Part shown: positions 24,555 through 35,922 of the stretch, piece after piece
Layout: every line of letters starts with the position of its first letter
Numbering within the stretch: the first letter of the stretch is position 1
Origin: Vandiemenella viatica
Lineage: Eukaryota; Arthropoda; Insecta; Orthoptera; Morabidae
DNA: 64,000 nt
Assembly: GCA_031002005.1 (NCBI GenBank)
Contig: JARYHS010008074.1
Span: 347,286,932 to 347,350,931, forward strand
Reading direction: 5' to 3'
Made by a program: the position numbers and the translations under genes
Notes under the pieces: model-generated
What the model was told of the DNA's origin: nothing
The model's input: the letters and a program-made list of their open reading frames with translations, nothing else
Database searches by the model: none

Positions 24555-24620
24555 CCTGGCGAGATTTCACCGGATTCCCCCCCCCCCATTTCAACTCGCA
24601 TAATTAATGGACGCCCTCTA
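24555..24620. repeat. Element end with C tract, inverse of 21190-21335
   Basis: GAGATTTCACCGGATT, then a C tract, then GCATAATTAATGGACGCCC. The hAT element above inserted a short distance inside this repeat. Confidence 0.5.
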
Positions 24621-24975
24621 ATCATTCTCTCAGGCTGTCAGACCATGTGACTATGTCAGGCGATAAGCGCAACATCGGAGTGAGTGCAAGACCCATCTGT
24701 CTTAACTGTAACTGTGATCGTGCCTTGGATAACTGTAGCTTGTGCTTTGCTACATCAGCTTGGTCACCACCTAGCTTGATTATACCGCAAACTAGGAAAG
24801 CTAACAGATCATAAAAGTCACCAGTCTATGCTGGTATATAATCACTATATTCTTCAATTTTTAAGCAAAGCAGCGCAACTAAATTGGCATCAAAAATCTT
24901 CTCCAAAGGATTTTATTTGCAGATTCGATTAACACATTCGAGTTTTTTGAAAACTGCTTAACTTCTCTTAGCAGC

Positions 24976-25185
24976 GAGGTCTTTAGAGACGGGAAAGGAT
25001 GGGGGGCAAGGAATGGGATGGAATTCGGCCATGGCCTTTCGAGGAAGCATTCCGGCATTCACCTGGAGTGATTTGGGGAAACCATGGGAAACCCAAATCT
25101 GGATGCCCGGATGGGGATTCGAACCGCCGTCCTCCCAAATACGAGGCCAGAACGCTAACCGTTACAACATCACGCTCGGTAACAC
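24976..25185 (-). mobile_element. tRNA-derived SINE
   Basis: Reading the minus strand from 25185, a GGTTAGCG-containing head is followed by a perfect B box GGTTCGAATCC (25115-25125), then a non-tRNA body with CACTCCAGGTGAATGCCGGA and a GGCCATGGCC palindrome. Related decayed copies lie at 18240-18425 and 5236-5320. This is the best-preserved copy in the window. RNA polymerase III would read it from the internal boxes. No clear target duplication was identified. Confidence 0.8.
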
Positions 25186-25209
25186 ATTTGAGACAGACCA
25201 ACCTCATGA

Positions 25210-26715
25210 CCCCTAACTGAATTTATAGTTACGTGAGATGTTCCAGTTTTGCCACACGCTAGCCTCTAACTTACACATGCTTTCCCGAGATATGCATGCA
25301 TACCTTTAAACTACAAAGAAGCTTATTAATGCTCTGATTGAATTTTGAAGAATGCCAGGGAGGGAAACTTACAACTGTTATATATAGATACACCCATGTT
25401 TCTCACGGAAGTAGTCTGATAAACTGATCATATGTCCCTTCTCAATTTAAAAGTTGCATCAGACTTATGACCTTGATGACTTAAAATATTCCTATTGCTC
25501 TGAAATTTTGACAGTAGCTAGATCCTTTAAAAAGTGTTAAATTTTGATCTTATAAAAAAATTTGTAGCTTCAATAGTATGGCCTTAAAAAATATTTTCTG
25601 AGATTTCAAAACTTGTTAATTATTTTTACAATTTTGCATCTACGAAGCTGAAATAACTTTAAATTTACTGCTAATTGCCTACTCTTTCATTTGCTATCAA
25701 GCTAGGCATGTTTACTATTTTCAAAAGAGTGAAATAAAATTTGTAACAAAAATCAGAATTTAACTAATTAATATTTCCTAAGCTATTAAAGCTGTTGATC
25801 TGAAAGTGGCTTTAAACGATTCTACTGAGCGATTCCAGATGAATGCTTTCTAACCGACTAAGCCATCTGGCCATCTTATCCAAGTATCGTTGACGACAAA
25901 ACTTACTTTCTTTTATCTCAATCCAATGAATTCGTGAATTCAAATGAAACGTATTAGAAACTCCTTGTATCTGATTAAACATTATTTTGAATACAATTCC
26001 TTCCCTTGAATTTATGTATATTACTAAAATGAATAATTTTCCTACCTGCATGTGTCTGACCTTACCATATAATGTTTAAAAAACAATCTTTAAACTGTAC
26101 TGAATTTTCCAAAATTTTAGTATGTTTAGTATGTTTAGTATGTTGTTTCAGCAAAAATTATATTCCTCGCTTTCTACAAGTTGACTTCCTATATCTTTTC
26201 TAACATCTGATTTTTTTAAATTTTAAAGTTGGAAATTACGTGATAAAGTTTTATACTGGTATTTCAATTTCAATGTACTCAAACTTTATAGTAGCATTCT
26301 GTAGCTACAAGATTTACTATCTTCTGACTGGTTATTATCCTGAATATCTTTCAAAGTGAAGAAAAATATTGATTTTAGCGAAATTATATCGAAACCAAAT
26401 TTTGCATATGCCGATCTTAGGTTAAGTTCTTTTACAGCTGTTTAGAAAGATTTATTACTTGCATTTACTATTTAAAGTTGATTTATTGCCTACATTAACT
26501 ATATCATTTGAATTATTTCCTGAATTTTCTACAAAAATGACTTTAAAGCTGAGGTATCGTGTAATTCATCTAAGCTCGCTATTCTATAAACCAATTTCGT
26601 TATGCAAATTTACGAAATTCTAGGTTACAACTCCTGAGGTACATTGTATTCTTAGCTAAAATTTCATTAATATTTCAAATTGTAGAGAATTTCATTGTTA
26701 TCATTTTATTGTGTC
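25210..26715. other. No gene seen in intron
   Basis: Very AT-rich, with recurring short phrases such as CTGAATTTTC and TTTAAAGTTG suggesting an ancient tandem repeat. No credible frame; 25812-26051 minus has no domain. Confidence 0.45.
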
Positions 26716-26718
26716 TTC

Positions 26719-26721
26719 TTA
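26719..26721 (+). repeat. TTA target duplication, left
   Basis: TTA abutting the left inverted terminus of the PIF/Harbinger element; paired with 27970-27972. Confidence 0.65.
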
Positions 26722-26854
26722 GACTGGTATTACACTGTAAAAGATATTTATCGGTATTACACTGTAAAAGATATTTATCATATATCTTTGAAAAAGATAT
26801 TTTATAAAATGTAATACGTTGGCATTACATTTCATCATCCCGCCAAAGTAAATA

Positions 26855-27076
26855 ATGAAAATGGCCCCAACAAAGTTACTGAAGTTGGTTAGGTCTGCCA
26901 AAATTATGAAAATCTTATTTTCTGAGTATGAACAGAAGGAAATGTTGTACAGTCAGAAACATGTAGACAATAAGAATAAGAATAAACAGTTGAACACTTG
27001 CACAAAAATTTGGAAGTTAATTAGTTCTGTGAAAGAAGGCTATACTGTAGAAAATGTGAAAAAATTAATGGATTAA
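26855..27076 (+). CDS. MADF/Myb-like domain fragment of the Harbinger element
   Basis: A 73-codon frame whose middle reads ILFSEYEQKEMLYSQ, then a KNKNKQ basic stretch, then KIWKLISSV and YTVENVKKLMD. The spacing resembles a MADF-type helical DNA-binding domain (leucine-rich first helix, LY, basic loop, W/I second helix, TVE.VKK third helix). PIF/Harbinger elements carry such a Myb/SANT or MADF-like second protein that guides the transposase to the terminal repeats. It ends early compared with full domains plus tail. Assignment is by eye; the position inside a bounded Harbinger element supports it. Confidence 0.5.
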   Translation: MKMAPTKLLKLVRSAKIMKILFSEYEQKEMLYSQKHVDNKNKNKQLNTCTKIWKLISSVKEGYTVENVKKLMD

Positions 27077-27357
27077 GAAGGTAGTACTTGACAGGTTTCT
27101 GGAATAATAGCATCTACTTCTATAATCTGCAATTCACAAATACTGTGGGTGGCAGAGGCTGCTAAGCACCAAACCTAATTCTGTACATTCCAACCCTGAA
27201 CAGAATGAGAAAATAAAGAATACATAAAAACATTAGTACGGTATCTTATTTCTCTAATCTCATCCCTCCTGACATTGTGACTTAAATATGTTGGCGGAAG
27301 GAGAATTTCATTTCACTAGCAAATTAAAGATTTTAGCATTTTCTCCAATAAATTCAA

Positions 27358-27624
27358 ATGAAAACGACGTTGTCTGTCTGCCAAACAATCCCAGCCCAAT
27401 CTATGAATAAATTCTGTGATACTTTCGTAAGGACTGTAACTAGCAGAGGGAATGCAGTGGGCAATATGGATGCTATACTTCAGAATGGTGTAGATCTGTC
27501 ACCTGAGTCCAGCTTATTGCACTTTCACTGTAACAAAAGACACCCTTTAGTATATATCATTAGGTTCACGGGTAATAATTCTGATATAGAAATTTTTGAA
27601 AATAGTGCAGTAAGAATTTATTAG
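27358..27624 (+). pseudogene. Second frame inside the Harbinger element, unassigned
   Basis: An 88-codon frame with no domain I recognise. It lacks the DDE motifs expected of a Harbinger transposase. It could be a shifted remnant of the accessory protein or chance. Confidence 0.3.
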
Positions 27625-27969
27625 ACCTATTCTGCAGCTTCAACTGAATTTTTATGTCATATCCTCACGCTGTAGTTCTTTTACTAAACTTTAGATGAAT
27701 TCCTTTCATATCAAGTCCTGCAATTCACAATCTAAACCAACTATGTTTACATATCTTCTTTTTCTTCAATAAAATACATATTATGATAGCTGCATTTACT
27801 GTGGTTACACAAGTATACAAGTTTACTTCATTCATTTCAGAGAACTATGATGAAAAATTTATGTAGAGTAATAGGCCTGATATCGTAAAATATCTTTGAT
27901 AAAATAAGTATGATAAAAATCTTGTATAAAAGATCTTTGACAAAGATCTTTTACAATGTAAGGCTGGCC

Positions 27970-27972
27970 TTA
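27970..27972 (+). repeat. TTA target duplication, right
   Basis: TTA directly after the right terminus (GGCTGGCC). Confidence 0.65.
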
Positions 27973-29635
27973 CAAAGAGACTACCAGACATTGGGGACAC
28001 GAGTTTTGCTCAAATTTTAGGGGCATATACCAGACTTCAACAGTGATACAGTTGAGCAGTGGACAATGAATGCAAAGTTTTGCCTCACATTTATACAGTG
28101 GTAATGTAGCGATAATATTCAATTGCCACAGTGGTTTCTCGGTTAAAGTGATGGGCTAGCAACTAGGCAATCAGAGGCATATTTCCAGTCAGACTTTTCT
28201 TTTGTGATGTGTTTTATTTCACACAAGATGTCATTAGCATATTATTTTTACTACAATTATTAATACTTTATGACACAAAATTTTTGCTCTGGTTTAATAT
28301 TTCCTTTTTTTTCCCTCCTCCTTCAGCATCTGAAGTTTTTTTTCCCAAAGAAAATAGAAGGAGTATATGTTTTCAAAATTATGCTGCTCCAAGGTTTTTG
28401 TGCTTTCTTATTATCTGGTAAAATGTATTAACTGGTCAGTAAAATAGGGATGAAATATTCAATTTTTTTTTTTTCAGGAACAGATAAAGATTATAAAATA
28501 AAGCAAATACAGGTGTAAATGTATTTTGGATTTCTTCATTTATTAAAAATAAATAAAAATAAAATAAATAAATAAATAAAAAAGTGGTACTAACTATAAA
28601 GGCACAAAAAAAAAAAAAAAAATTGTAACATTAGCTGCAACAAATGAAGGAAGCTTGCCGCCGCATTTGCATGATTTCAGATTCTCCGAATGGGACAGTC
28701 TTTATGTTATGCAAAACATTTCTATAATTGAAAAGATTAGAATCAAATAAAAACTTAGTTTTTAATGACTAAAAAAAACATGGTAAAAATAAAGCAGTCA
28801 ATTATGGAATGGCTTATTATTATACCATCATCTCTTGATGCAAATTTATACTATTTTATGTCAGATTTTCATTATTCAGATTTTTTTTATTTACTTTTTC
28901 ACTTGCCAAGTATTTACGTGGGCAATGAAATATAAATTCACATGAAGAAAGGGTAAGTAAATGCTTAAAAAAATGTATTAATAATCAAAAGACATGTTAA
29001 TGACTGTTTAAATGAAATAAAATGGACCATGAAGAAAAATGAAACAAAAAAGAAATGTGCAAGGAGATTTGAAGTATAGGCATTCATTTATCAGCCTATC
29101 ACTCTAGTCAAGAGACTACTGCGATTACTAAATAATACAGTTATGTTCCAATATTAAAAAAAAGCCAGTCAAAACTTTGTGAGGCTAGTATTCTTGAGAA
29201 AGCTAACTACTGCTCCATTTTTACCCCGAGACTTGAAAAACACCTGTAAAATTAGAGAAAAATCTGTACCCCCATGTCTCCTTGTTAAATACAATTCCCT
29301 ATTTAGTTTATACTACATTAGCAATTCGTAAAAATAGAAGTCAGCTCATCTTGGCCGCTGTTCACTGGGATCACCTTGAGCTAAGAAACTCAATTTATGT
29401 TTTCAGCAAGTTCACAGTCTCCAGCAAGATACCACACTGTGGCGGGGTTAGATAGGCATAAACCAGAAAATAATAATAAACAGGTAATATACCAGTCTAT
29501 AGGAACCAGTCACGGAAGTGGAGTAGGCATCAGCTGATTCTCCCATAATGTAAAAGGCTATTTAGGACCATCAGCTGATGCTTCATCGTGTCTTGAAGCC
29601 GCTGGAATCCTCCTCTATGGTAAGCAGTGGTTCTT
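27973..29635. other. No gene seen in intron
   Basis: AT-rich, with an AAATA microsatellite at about 28546-28581 and A or T runs. No domain-bearing frame. Confidence 0.5.
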
Positions 29636-29639
29636 CTCC

Positions 29640-30094
29640 TAGCCAAATGTTCTAAATCCACCTTCAGCGCCTTTGTTTCCTAATAACCTACCACAGATGA
29701 AGGCGGCTAAAATTGATGAACACAAAAAAGAACAAAAACAAGTAAAGTGCAATATTTCGGCGTACAACCTTATTTTTGCAGAAGTGAGACACCAGGCGGA
29801 GTCGGACGTGTACACGAAGATGGTTGTCTGGTGAATGGCGCGGCCAGCACAGATGGTAGTGTAGAAGGAGGCTGGGGGGGCGGGGGGGGAATGCTCAAAT
29901 ACTGCACCGATAATCGATACTGTTGACGGTATATTATCATTGAAAGTGGTAGACCAACATAATAACTGAGTGAGGATACATATATAAATCAAATTTAAAA
30001 AAAAAACTATAAGTGAAAAAAACATAAGAATATAAGAAATATAAACAGTAGAGATAATAAGTGCTGGGTCTGGTGGGAGGGATTTATTGGAGAC
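29640..30094 (-). repeat. Penelope-like 3' region/pseudo-LTR copy
   Basis: Read on the minus strand it starts TCTCCAATAAATCCCTCCC and continues CCAGACCCAGCACTTATTAT. This parallels TCTCCAATAAATTCCTCTC at 33369, directly after the stop of the Penelope-like protein. It then runs through ACAGTATCGATTATCG and GTGTCTCACTTCTGC to a block also found, in the opposite direction, at 39950-40440. A 167-codon frame here is an artefact of translating this non-coding repeat. Confidence 0.65.
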
Positions 30095-32236
30095 TAGCTG
30101 ACCCGGCAATGCTTCACTATTGCTGGACTTGAGTAGGCACATAGATTAAATGAAAAAATATTTACATATAAATTTTAAACTGCTGTTTCATTCATTTTCA
30201 GTTGGAAAGGGTGAGAGAAGATGCACTTTGGAAAACATATGTAGGCAGTATTTTTCTGTTTGTTTTAAAGTATAAGCGTACAAATTCTTATCTAAATCGG
30301 ATAAAAAATGTGCTTTGCCTAAATTATGGGGTGAAAACGTAATGGGGTTGGAAAGGGACAGAGGGAATGAATATTCGGAAACCATACGTAGGCAATACTT
30401 TTCTGTTTGTTTTAAAGTTTAAGTGTACAAATTGTTATCTAAATCGGATAAAAAATGTGGTATTGCCTAAATTATGGGGTGAAAAAATTATGGGGGTGGA
30501 AAGGGGGCGAGAGGATTAATATTCGGAAACCGTATGTAGGCAGTATTTTTATGTTTGTTTTAAAGTATAAGTGTACAAATTCCTATCTAAATCGGATAAA
30601 AAATGTGGTACTGCCTAAATTATGGGGGTGGAAAGGGGGCGAGGGGATTAATATTCGGAAACCGTATGTAGGCAGTATTTTTATGTTTGTTTTAAAGTAT
30701 AAGTGTACAAATTCCTATCTAAATCGGATAAAAAATGTGGTTTGCCTAAATTATGGGGTGAAAACGTAATGGGGTTGGAAAGGGGGACAGGGGATGAATA
30801 TTTGGAAACCATACGTAGGCAGTATTTTTCTGTTTGTTTTGAAGTATAAGTGTACAAATTCTTATCTAAATCGGATAAGAAATGTGGTTTGCCTAAATTA
30901 TGGGGTAAAAACATAATGGGCTTGGAAAGGGGGAGAGGGGATGAATATTCAGAAACCGTACGTAGGCAGTATTTTTCTGTTTGTTTTAAAGTATAAGCGT
31001 ACAAATTCTTATCTAAATCGGATAAAAAATGTGCTTTGCCTAAATTATGGGGTGAAAACGTAATGGGGTTGGAAAGGGACAGAGGGAATGAATATTCGGA
31101 AACCATACGTAGGCAATACTTTTCTGTTTGTTTTAAAGTATAAGTGTACAAATTGTTATCTAAATCGGATAAAAAAATGTGGTATTGCCTAAATTATGGG
31201 GTGAAAAAATTATGGGGGTGGAAAGGGGGCGAGAGGATTAATATTCGGAAACCGTATGTAGGCAGTATTTTTATGTTTGTTTTAAAGTATAAGTGTACAA
31301 ATTCCTATCTAAATCGGATAAAAAATGTGGTACTGCCTAAATTATGGGGGTGGAAAGGGGGCGAGGGGATTAATATTCGGAAACCGTATGTAGGCAGTAT
31401 TTTTATGTTTGTTTTAAAGTATAAGTGTACAAATTCCTATCTAAATCGGATAAAAAATGTGGTTTGCCTAAATTATGGGGTGAAAACGTAATGGGGTTGG
31501 AAAGGGGGGACAGGGGATGAATATTTGGAAACCATACGTAGGCAGTATTTTTCTGTTTGTTTTGAAGTATAAGTGTACAAATTCTTATCTAAATCGGATA
31601 AGAAATGTGGTTTGCCTAAATTATGGGGTAAAAACATAATGGGCTTGGAAAGGGGGAGAGGGGATGAATATTCAGAAACCGTACGTAGGCAGTATTTTTC
31701 TGTTTGTTTTAAAGTATAAGCGTACAAATTCTTATCTAAATCGGATAAAAAATGTGCTTTGCCTAAATTATGGGGTGAAAACGTAATGGGGTTGGAAAGG
31801 GACAGAGGGAATGAATATTCGGAAACCATACGTAGGCAATACTTTTCTGTTTGTTTTAAAGTATAAGTGTACAAATTGTTATCTAAATCGGATAAAAAAT
31901 GTGGTATTGCCTAAATTATGGGGTGAAAAAATTATGGGGGTGGAAAGGGGGCGAGAGGATTAATATTCGGAAACCGTATGTAGGCAGTATTTTTATGTTT
32001 GTTTTAAAGTATAAGTGTACAAATTCCTATCTAAATCGGATAAAAAATGTGGTTTTGCCTAAACTATGGGGTGTTATGGGGAATAGGGGGTGACTTTTTG
32101 GAATTTTTTTTCGCAGGAACCTTCGCAGGCGCACACTCGAAAACTCTCCAAAGTTTCATTGCAATCTGATAAATGGTACAGGAACGCATAGAAGACGAAC
32201 ATACAAACAAACAAACATTGATTTTTATATATAAGA
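30095..32236 (+). repeat. AGCTGACCC-headed element with a higher-order tandem array
   Basis: The head CTAGCTGACCCGGCAATGC lies near 30094-30112 and the tail ACAAACATTGATTTTTATAT runs to ATAAGAT at 32236. Between them are ~144 bp units sharing AATATTCGGAAACC, GTAGGCAGTATTTTT, TGTTTGTTTTAAAGTATAAG and ATCTAAATCGGATAAAAAAT. The units group into a higher-order repeat of 722 bp (five units), seen by identical landmarks at 30455, 31177 and 31899. Copies of the higher-order unit are nearly identical, so expansion was recent. The long frames on both strands arise because each ~144 bp unit is close to a multiple of three. Confidence 0.9.
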
Positions 32237-32310
32237 TTGAGACCTGGAGAATGTCTTGAGTCCAGGATATTCTCATAGGCTAGTTCCCATCTACGTAGTA
32301 AACTTCTTGT
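32237..32310 (-). repeat. Inverted fragment of the Penelope-like 3' end
   Basis: On the minus strand this encodes RRWELAYENILDSRHSPGLN, matching GWELAYQNILDTRHPPGLN at 33317-33373 on the plus strand. It abuts the tail of the preceding repeat and the start of the RT fragment. Inverted partial terminal copies are a known outcome of Penelope-like insertion. Confidence 0.7.
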
Positions 32311-33375
32311 GTGGTTCACATATATAGATGACATTTTTATGATCTGGACCCACAAAGAGAATCATCTAATAGACTTCCTCAACTCCCTAAACAACAACTG
32401 TATCAACTTTACCTGGACACAATACCATAGCCATGTTACCTTTCTTGGTGTTGACGTTTCCGTATATAACGGGTACCTGCATACCTTTGTTCATATCAAA
32501 CCTATAAATCTACAGCAGTATCTTCATTTTAACAGTTGTCATCCCTCCCACATCAAACATTCCCTTCCGTACAGTCTGGCCATCCGTGGAAGGCGCATCT
32601 GCTCTGATGAAGAATCTCTTTCCCGATACACACAAAACCTGTCTGGAGCTCTCATCTCACACAGCTACCCCCCGACTTAGTACACAAACAAATCTCTCGT
32701 GCTGTAGCTCTTCCTGTGCACAGCCACTCCAAGGCTGTACCCCTTGAAACTAACCACAGCTCCACTTTCATCACTCAGTTTCTTCCCTAATCAGTTCTAA
32801 CCTAATCCTTCACCATGGGCATGACTTCCTATGTTCCTTCCCCAGGATGTGCACCATTCTGCCTACTGCCCCATGCACATGTATTAGCATACCACCAAAT
32901 CTAAAAAATATCTTGGTTCCAAAGTAATCACCCAGAATTCCCCCAAACTACCACAGGGATCATTCCTGTGCAACAGATCCCACTGTAAAACATGCAGCAT
33001 GCATCGAGCTACTACCACTTACTCGAATCCTACCACCGGTGAAACATTCTCCATCACTGGGCTACTTGCATGACAACACACCTCATATATCAACTTACAT
33101 GCCTCCACTGCTCCAGCTCATATAAAGACCTCACTACTAATCCACTTGTTTTCAGAATGAATGGCCACAGGCATACAGTATATACTAACAATGATGCCAT
33201 GCCCATCCAGTTAAAAACATGCCAGTTTCCACAAACTGAATAATTTTAATTTCTGTTTCTTAGTTAGGACGATCCGAGTTTTCCCTGATAGCACAACCTC
33301 TTCTGAACTACGTGGATGGGAACTAGCCTATCAGAATATCCTGGACACCAGACATCCTCCAGGCCTTAATCTCCA
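32300..33375 (+). pseudogene. Penelope-like element reverse transcriptase to C-terminus, broken
   Basis: The frame at 32309-32680 has YIDDIFMIW (RT motif C), then FTWTQ, TFLGVDV and LQQYLHFNSCHPSHIKHSLPY followed by RRICSD. These are diagnostic of Penelope-like RTs. The C-terminal end ELRGWELAYQNILDTRH is recognisable at about 33303-33353, ending PGLNLQ and a stop at 33373-33378. Between them several frameshifts break the region where a GIY-YIG endonuclease would lie (blocks such as GEHLC or IYL are not clear). The N-terminal half of the RT is absent: the element is 5' truncated at about 32305, where it joins the inverted fragment. Confidence 0.85.
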
Positions 33376-33420
33376 ATAAATTCCTCTCACAAGACCCACC
33401 ACTTATTATATCTACCATTT

Positions 33421-33428
33421 ATATCTAT
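33421..33428 (+). repeat. Target-site duplication of hAT MITE, left
   Basis: ATATCTAT, identical to 33644-33651. Confidence 0.85.
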
Positions 33429-33643
33429 CAGTACCGGATTAACCACGTAGCAGGAAGTAGCAAATGCTACGGGCCTCGCGCCTTCTAGGGGTTCTAGGGG
33501 CCTCGCGCCTCCCAGGGGGGCCCTGCACCTAAGCTAGATGGGCGACCTTTTTTTAGCTCTACAATTTTTCGCCTGGACGGTAAAAATCAAGGGCCTCCTC
33601 TTTATATTTGCTATGGGCCCCACGCTGTCTTAATCCGGCCCTG
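33429..33643. mobile_element. hAT MITE, 215 bp
   Basis: Termini CAGTACCGGATTAA and, inverted, CAGGGCCGGATTAA, with an exact 8 bp duplication ATATCTAT. The inside is GC-rich and carries GGGCCTCGCGCC twice. No coding capacity. It sits in the 3' tail of the Penelope-like element and is therefore younger than it. Confidence 0.88.
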
Positions 33644-33651
33644 ATATCTAT
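33644..33651 (+). repeat. Target-site duplication of hAT MITE, right
   Basis: ATATCTAT, partner of 33421-33428. Confidence 0.85.
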
Positions 33652-33659
33652 GCTATACT

Positions 33660-35040
33660 CTTATAAATCTGTAAGCAAGCTGCGTGTGTCTCTTTATTTG
33701 AATGGGAGCCGCGTTAAAACTATGACAGCTATTTGGACGGGTTTTCAAATTTTTAGAACTAATGATGTGAGTCAAAATCTGCAAAAATAGCTAATGACAT
33801 ATGTACCATGGGAAGGAGCAAACAATTAAAACCCTTTATATTTGGAAAATTGTGAGCTGCCGATCATTATGCACCTCAGATCCGCACTCCTTTCGCAAAA
33901 AATCTGTCAAAACTTTGGATTCAGTTTTATTTTTTTTTACTTTTGTTCCCAGTTTTCTGGACCGCAGTGATTAAAATAAATGGAAGACGTGAAATAAACT
34001 TAATGAGGACTGACTTGCTTCGCAACAGTTAAGTTACCATGCGAAATGTGTTAGATTACAAAAGTGGTAGACATATATTATTTCTGATAGACAGTTAAAC
34101 AGTTTGTCTCTGGAACATATGTCCATAAGTATGATCGCTGAACGCTGAACATTAATAAGCCAATACTTCTTTACATATCATTATGGATAAGAAAATAAGT
34201 TTTTTTCTTGAAGAAACATATCTGTAAAAACAGCTACCATAAATATCAACAGGTAACAATACTTTTTTCACAATGATTCGTGTGGAACTTTCCATATTTC
34301 TAAGTACTTCACTCGATTAATATATATTTTGTGGCTATAAAGTGCAAATATTCGTCAGTAATGTTGCCCAAGGAACATGTGTACAAATTTTGGCTGCTGT
34401 ACAAACCACGGCCAGTAAAATAAACTGTTATTTCTATTAAATAAGTTTCATAACCCTGATTTTGCAATCATACATGCTTTGGGTTAATGACAACAGCAAC
34501 ATGGAACCAATGAAACAAAAAATTAATTAGGCATCTTAAAACCTTATGCCACACCGTGTAAATAACAATAAAACTAAATTCATCATGCCTTATGCACTAA
34601 CAAAGCGAGTCAGTTGTCATTTTGGTCCAGGCTGCATTTCAACCTAACCACTAATTTGGCTAATAATGATTACGTTCGTATATCATAGCTTCTGTCACAT
34701 CCGCATTGATACATTCGCTGTATAGTGATCGATTCTTGAAACTTTGGAATTACTTACATGTGGTTGAAATAACCACATTAGTAATATGGTATCACTGAAA
34801 ATCATAGAAATTAAAAATAATTCTTAACGTGTGATACCGCTTAGGATTAGTTTTAGTACACATAAATTTCTATTTTAAAAGCAGAATAACTGATCGAATC
34901 AACATATCGTCCAAATAAAATCAGTATCCAAACAGCAAAGGAGTAATAATAATATTATTAATAATAATAATTCAGATGCTGTTATTATTAATAAAGAAAA
35001 CTCTTATACTACAACACATTTCTAATAGTACTAAGTCATA
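33660..35040. other. No gene seen in intron
   Basis: AT-rich, with an AATAATATTATTAATAATAA stretch near 34945-34970. No domain-bearing frame. Confidence 0.5.
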
Positions 35041-35049
35041 GGTAACCGC

Positions 35050-35490
35050 TATGTCCATATAAATTTGCAGCACCACGGTTATCGTGCAATCCTTCATATC
35101 CAAATATAAAAATAAGATTTCTTTTTAGTTAAGTTAAATATTACGGAAATAATATTTTTCGTTATGTCCACAGATAAATCCTTACCAAAGTTTATGCTTA
35201 ACTATATAATCCCACATACACATTTAACATAAAATCCCAGCAAAAGTTTACACATAGTGATGATAATTTCAGCTGTGTTAACTGTTATATATGGATATAA
35301 CACGGTTATCATGAATTACTCCATATCAGCATTAAAAATGTGATTTTATTTTTAGTTAACTCAAATATTACACAAATAATATTCTTTGTTATGACCACAG
35401 ATACATCCTTACCAAAGTTTATGCTTCTCTATATAATCTCAGCCAAAGTTTATGCATAGTGATGATAAAATGCAGCTGTGACAATGTTTT
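35050..35490. repeat. Two-unit tandem duplication, ~220 bp
   Basis: CACGGTTATC, TTTTTAGTTAA, AATAATATT.TT.GTTATG, CCTTACCAAAGTTTATGCTT and ATAGTGATGATAA occur in the same order at 35076-35270 and 35297-35475. Confidence 0.75.
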
Positions 35491-35639
35491 GATTGTTAGT
35501 GTTGAAGACATGAATGACACCAATAAGTAGATCCTGGAAATGATCAACACCATGTCGATGAGCTGGATTGGGAGTCATTGAAGGAGAGGAGGAGGGTGAA
35601 GAGAGTACTGGGAACGTACAGGGCATGGAGTGATGGGGC

Positions 35640-35800
35640 TTGGAGGGATATTAGTCAATGAATTAGGAATAGTGCATAAAATTTTCTTTTGTTGGTAAGG
35701 GTGTCAGGGATTGGAACAAATTACCAAGTGAAGTGATGAATAATTTACCAAAAACGCTTAAACAATTTAAAATTAAAACTTGTAAATCGGAAAAGTAAAT
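35640..35800 (+). pseudogene. LINE C-terminal fragment
   Basis: One frame reads VRDWNKLPSEVMNNLPKTLK and then QFKIK, the pattern seen at the C-terminus of many insect LINE ORF2 proteins (WN.LP.EV...L..FK..L). The preceding sequence is too decayed to place the clade. Confidence 0.5.
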
Positions 35801-35832
35801 GGGGGAGGAATTTAACACTTCAGTTATAAAAG

Positions 35833-35877
35833 AAAATTTTAAAAAAATAATTGTTTAAAAAACATAAAAACCGCCTT

Positions 35878-35922
<45 letters not shown>

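Larger units (their letters stand above)
26722..27969 (+). mobile_element. PIF/Harbinger-type DNA transposon, 1,248 bp
   Basis: The termini GACTGGTATTACACTGTAAA and, from the other end, GGCCAGCCTTACATTGTAAA match with mostly transition differences, then both continue AGAT. TTA flanks both sides, the duplication typical of PIF/Harbinger. The left terminus has a 29 bp tandem duplication (GGTATTACACTG... occurs at 26726 and 26755). Two plus-strand frames lie inside (26855-27076 and 27358-27624). The length is too short for a full transposase plus the accessory DNA-binding protein, so it is an internally deleted copy. Confidence 0.8.

Noticed and set aside
25100..25182. tRNA gene
   Set aside because: The B box is perfect, but there is no complete cloverleaf or acceptor stem and a long SINE body follows.
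29639..30142. 167-codon minus-strand frame as a membrane protein
   Set aside because: The region is a Penelope-like 3' repeat with a second copy at 39950-40440; hydrophobic residues come from T-rich DNA.
30455..32093. Long frames on both strands (up to 156 codons) in the 30-32 kb array
   Set aside because: They repeat with the ~144 bp monomer and have no domain. They are open only because the unit length is close to a multiple of three.
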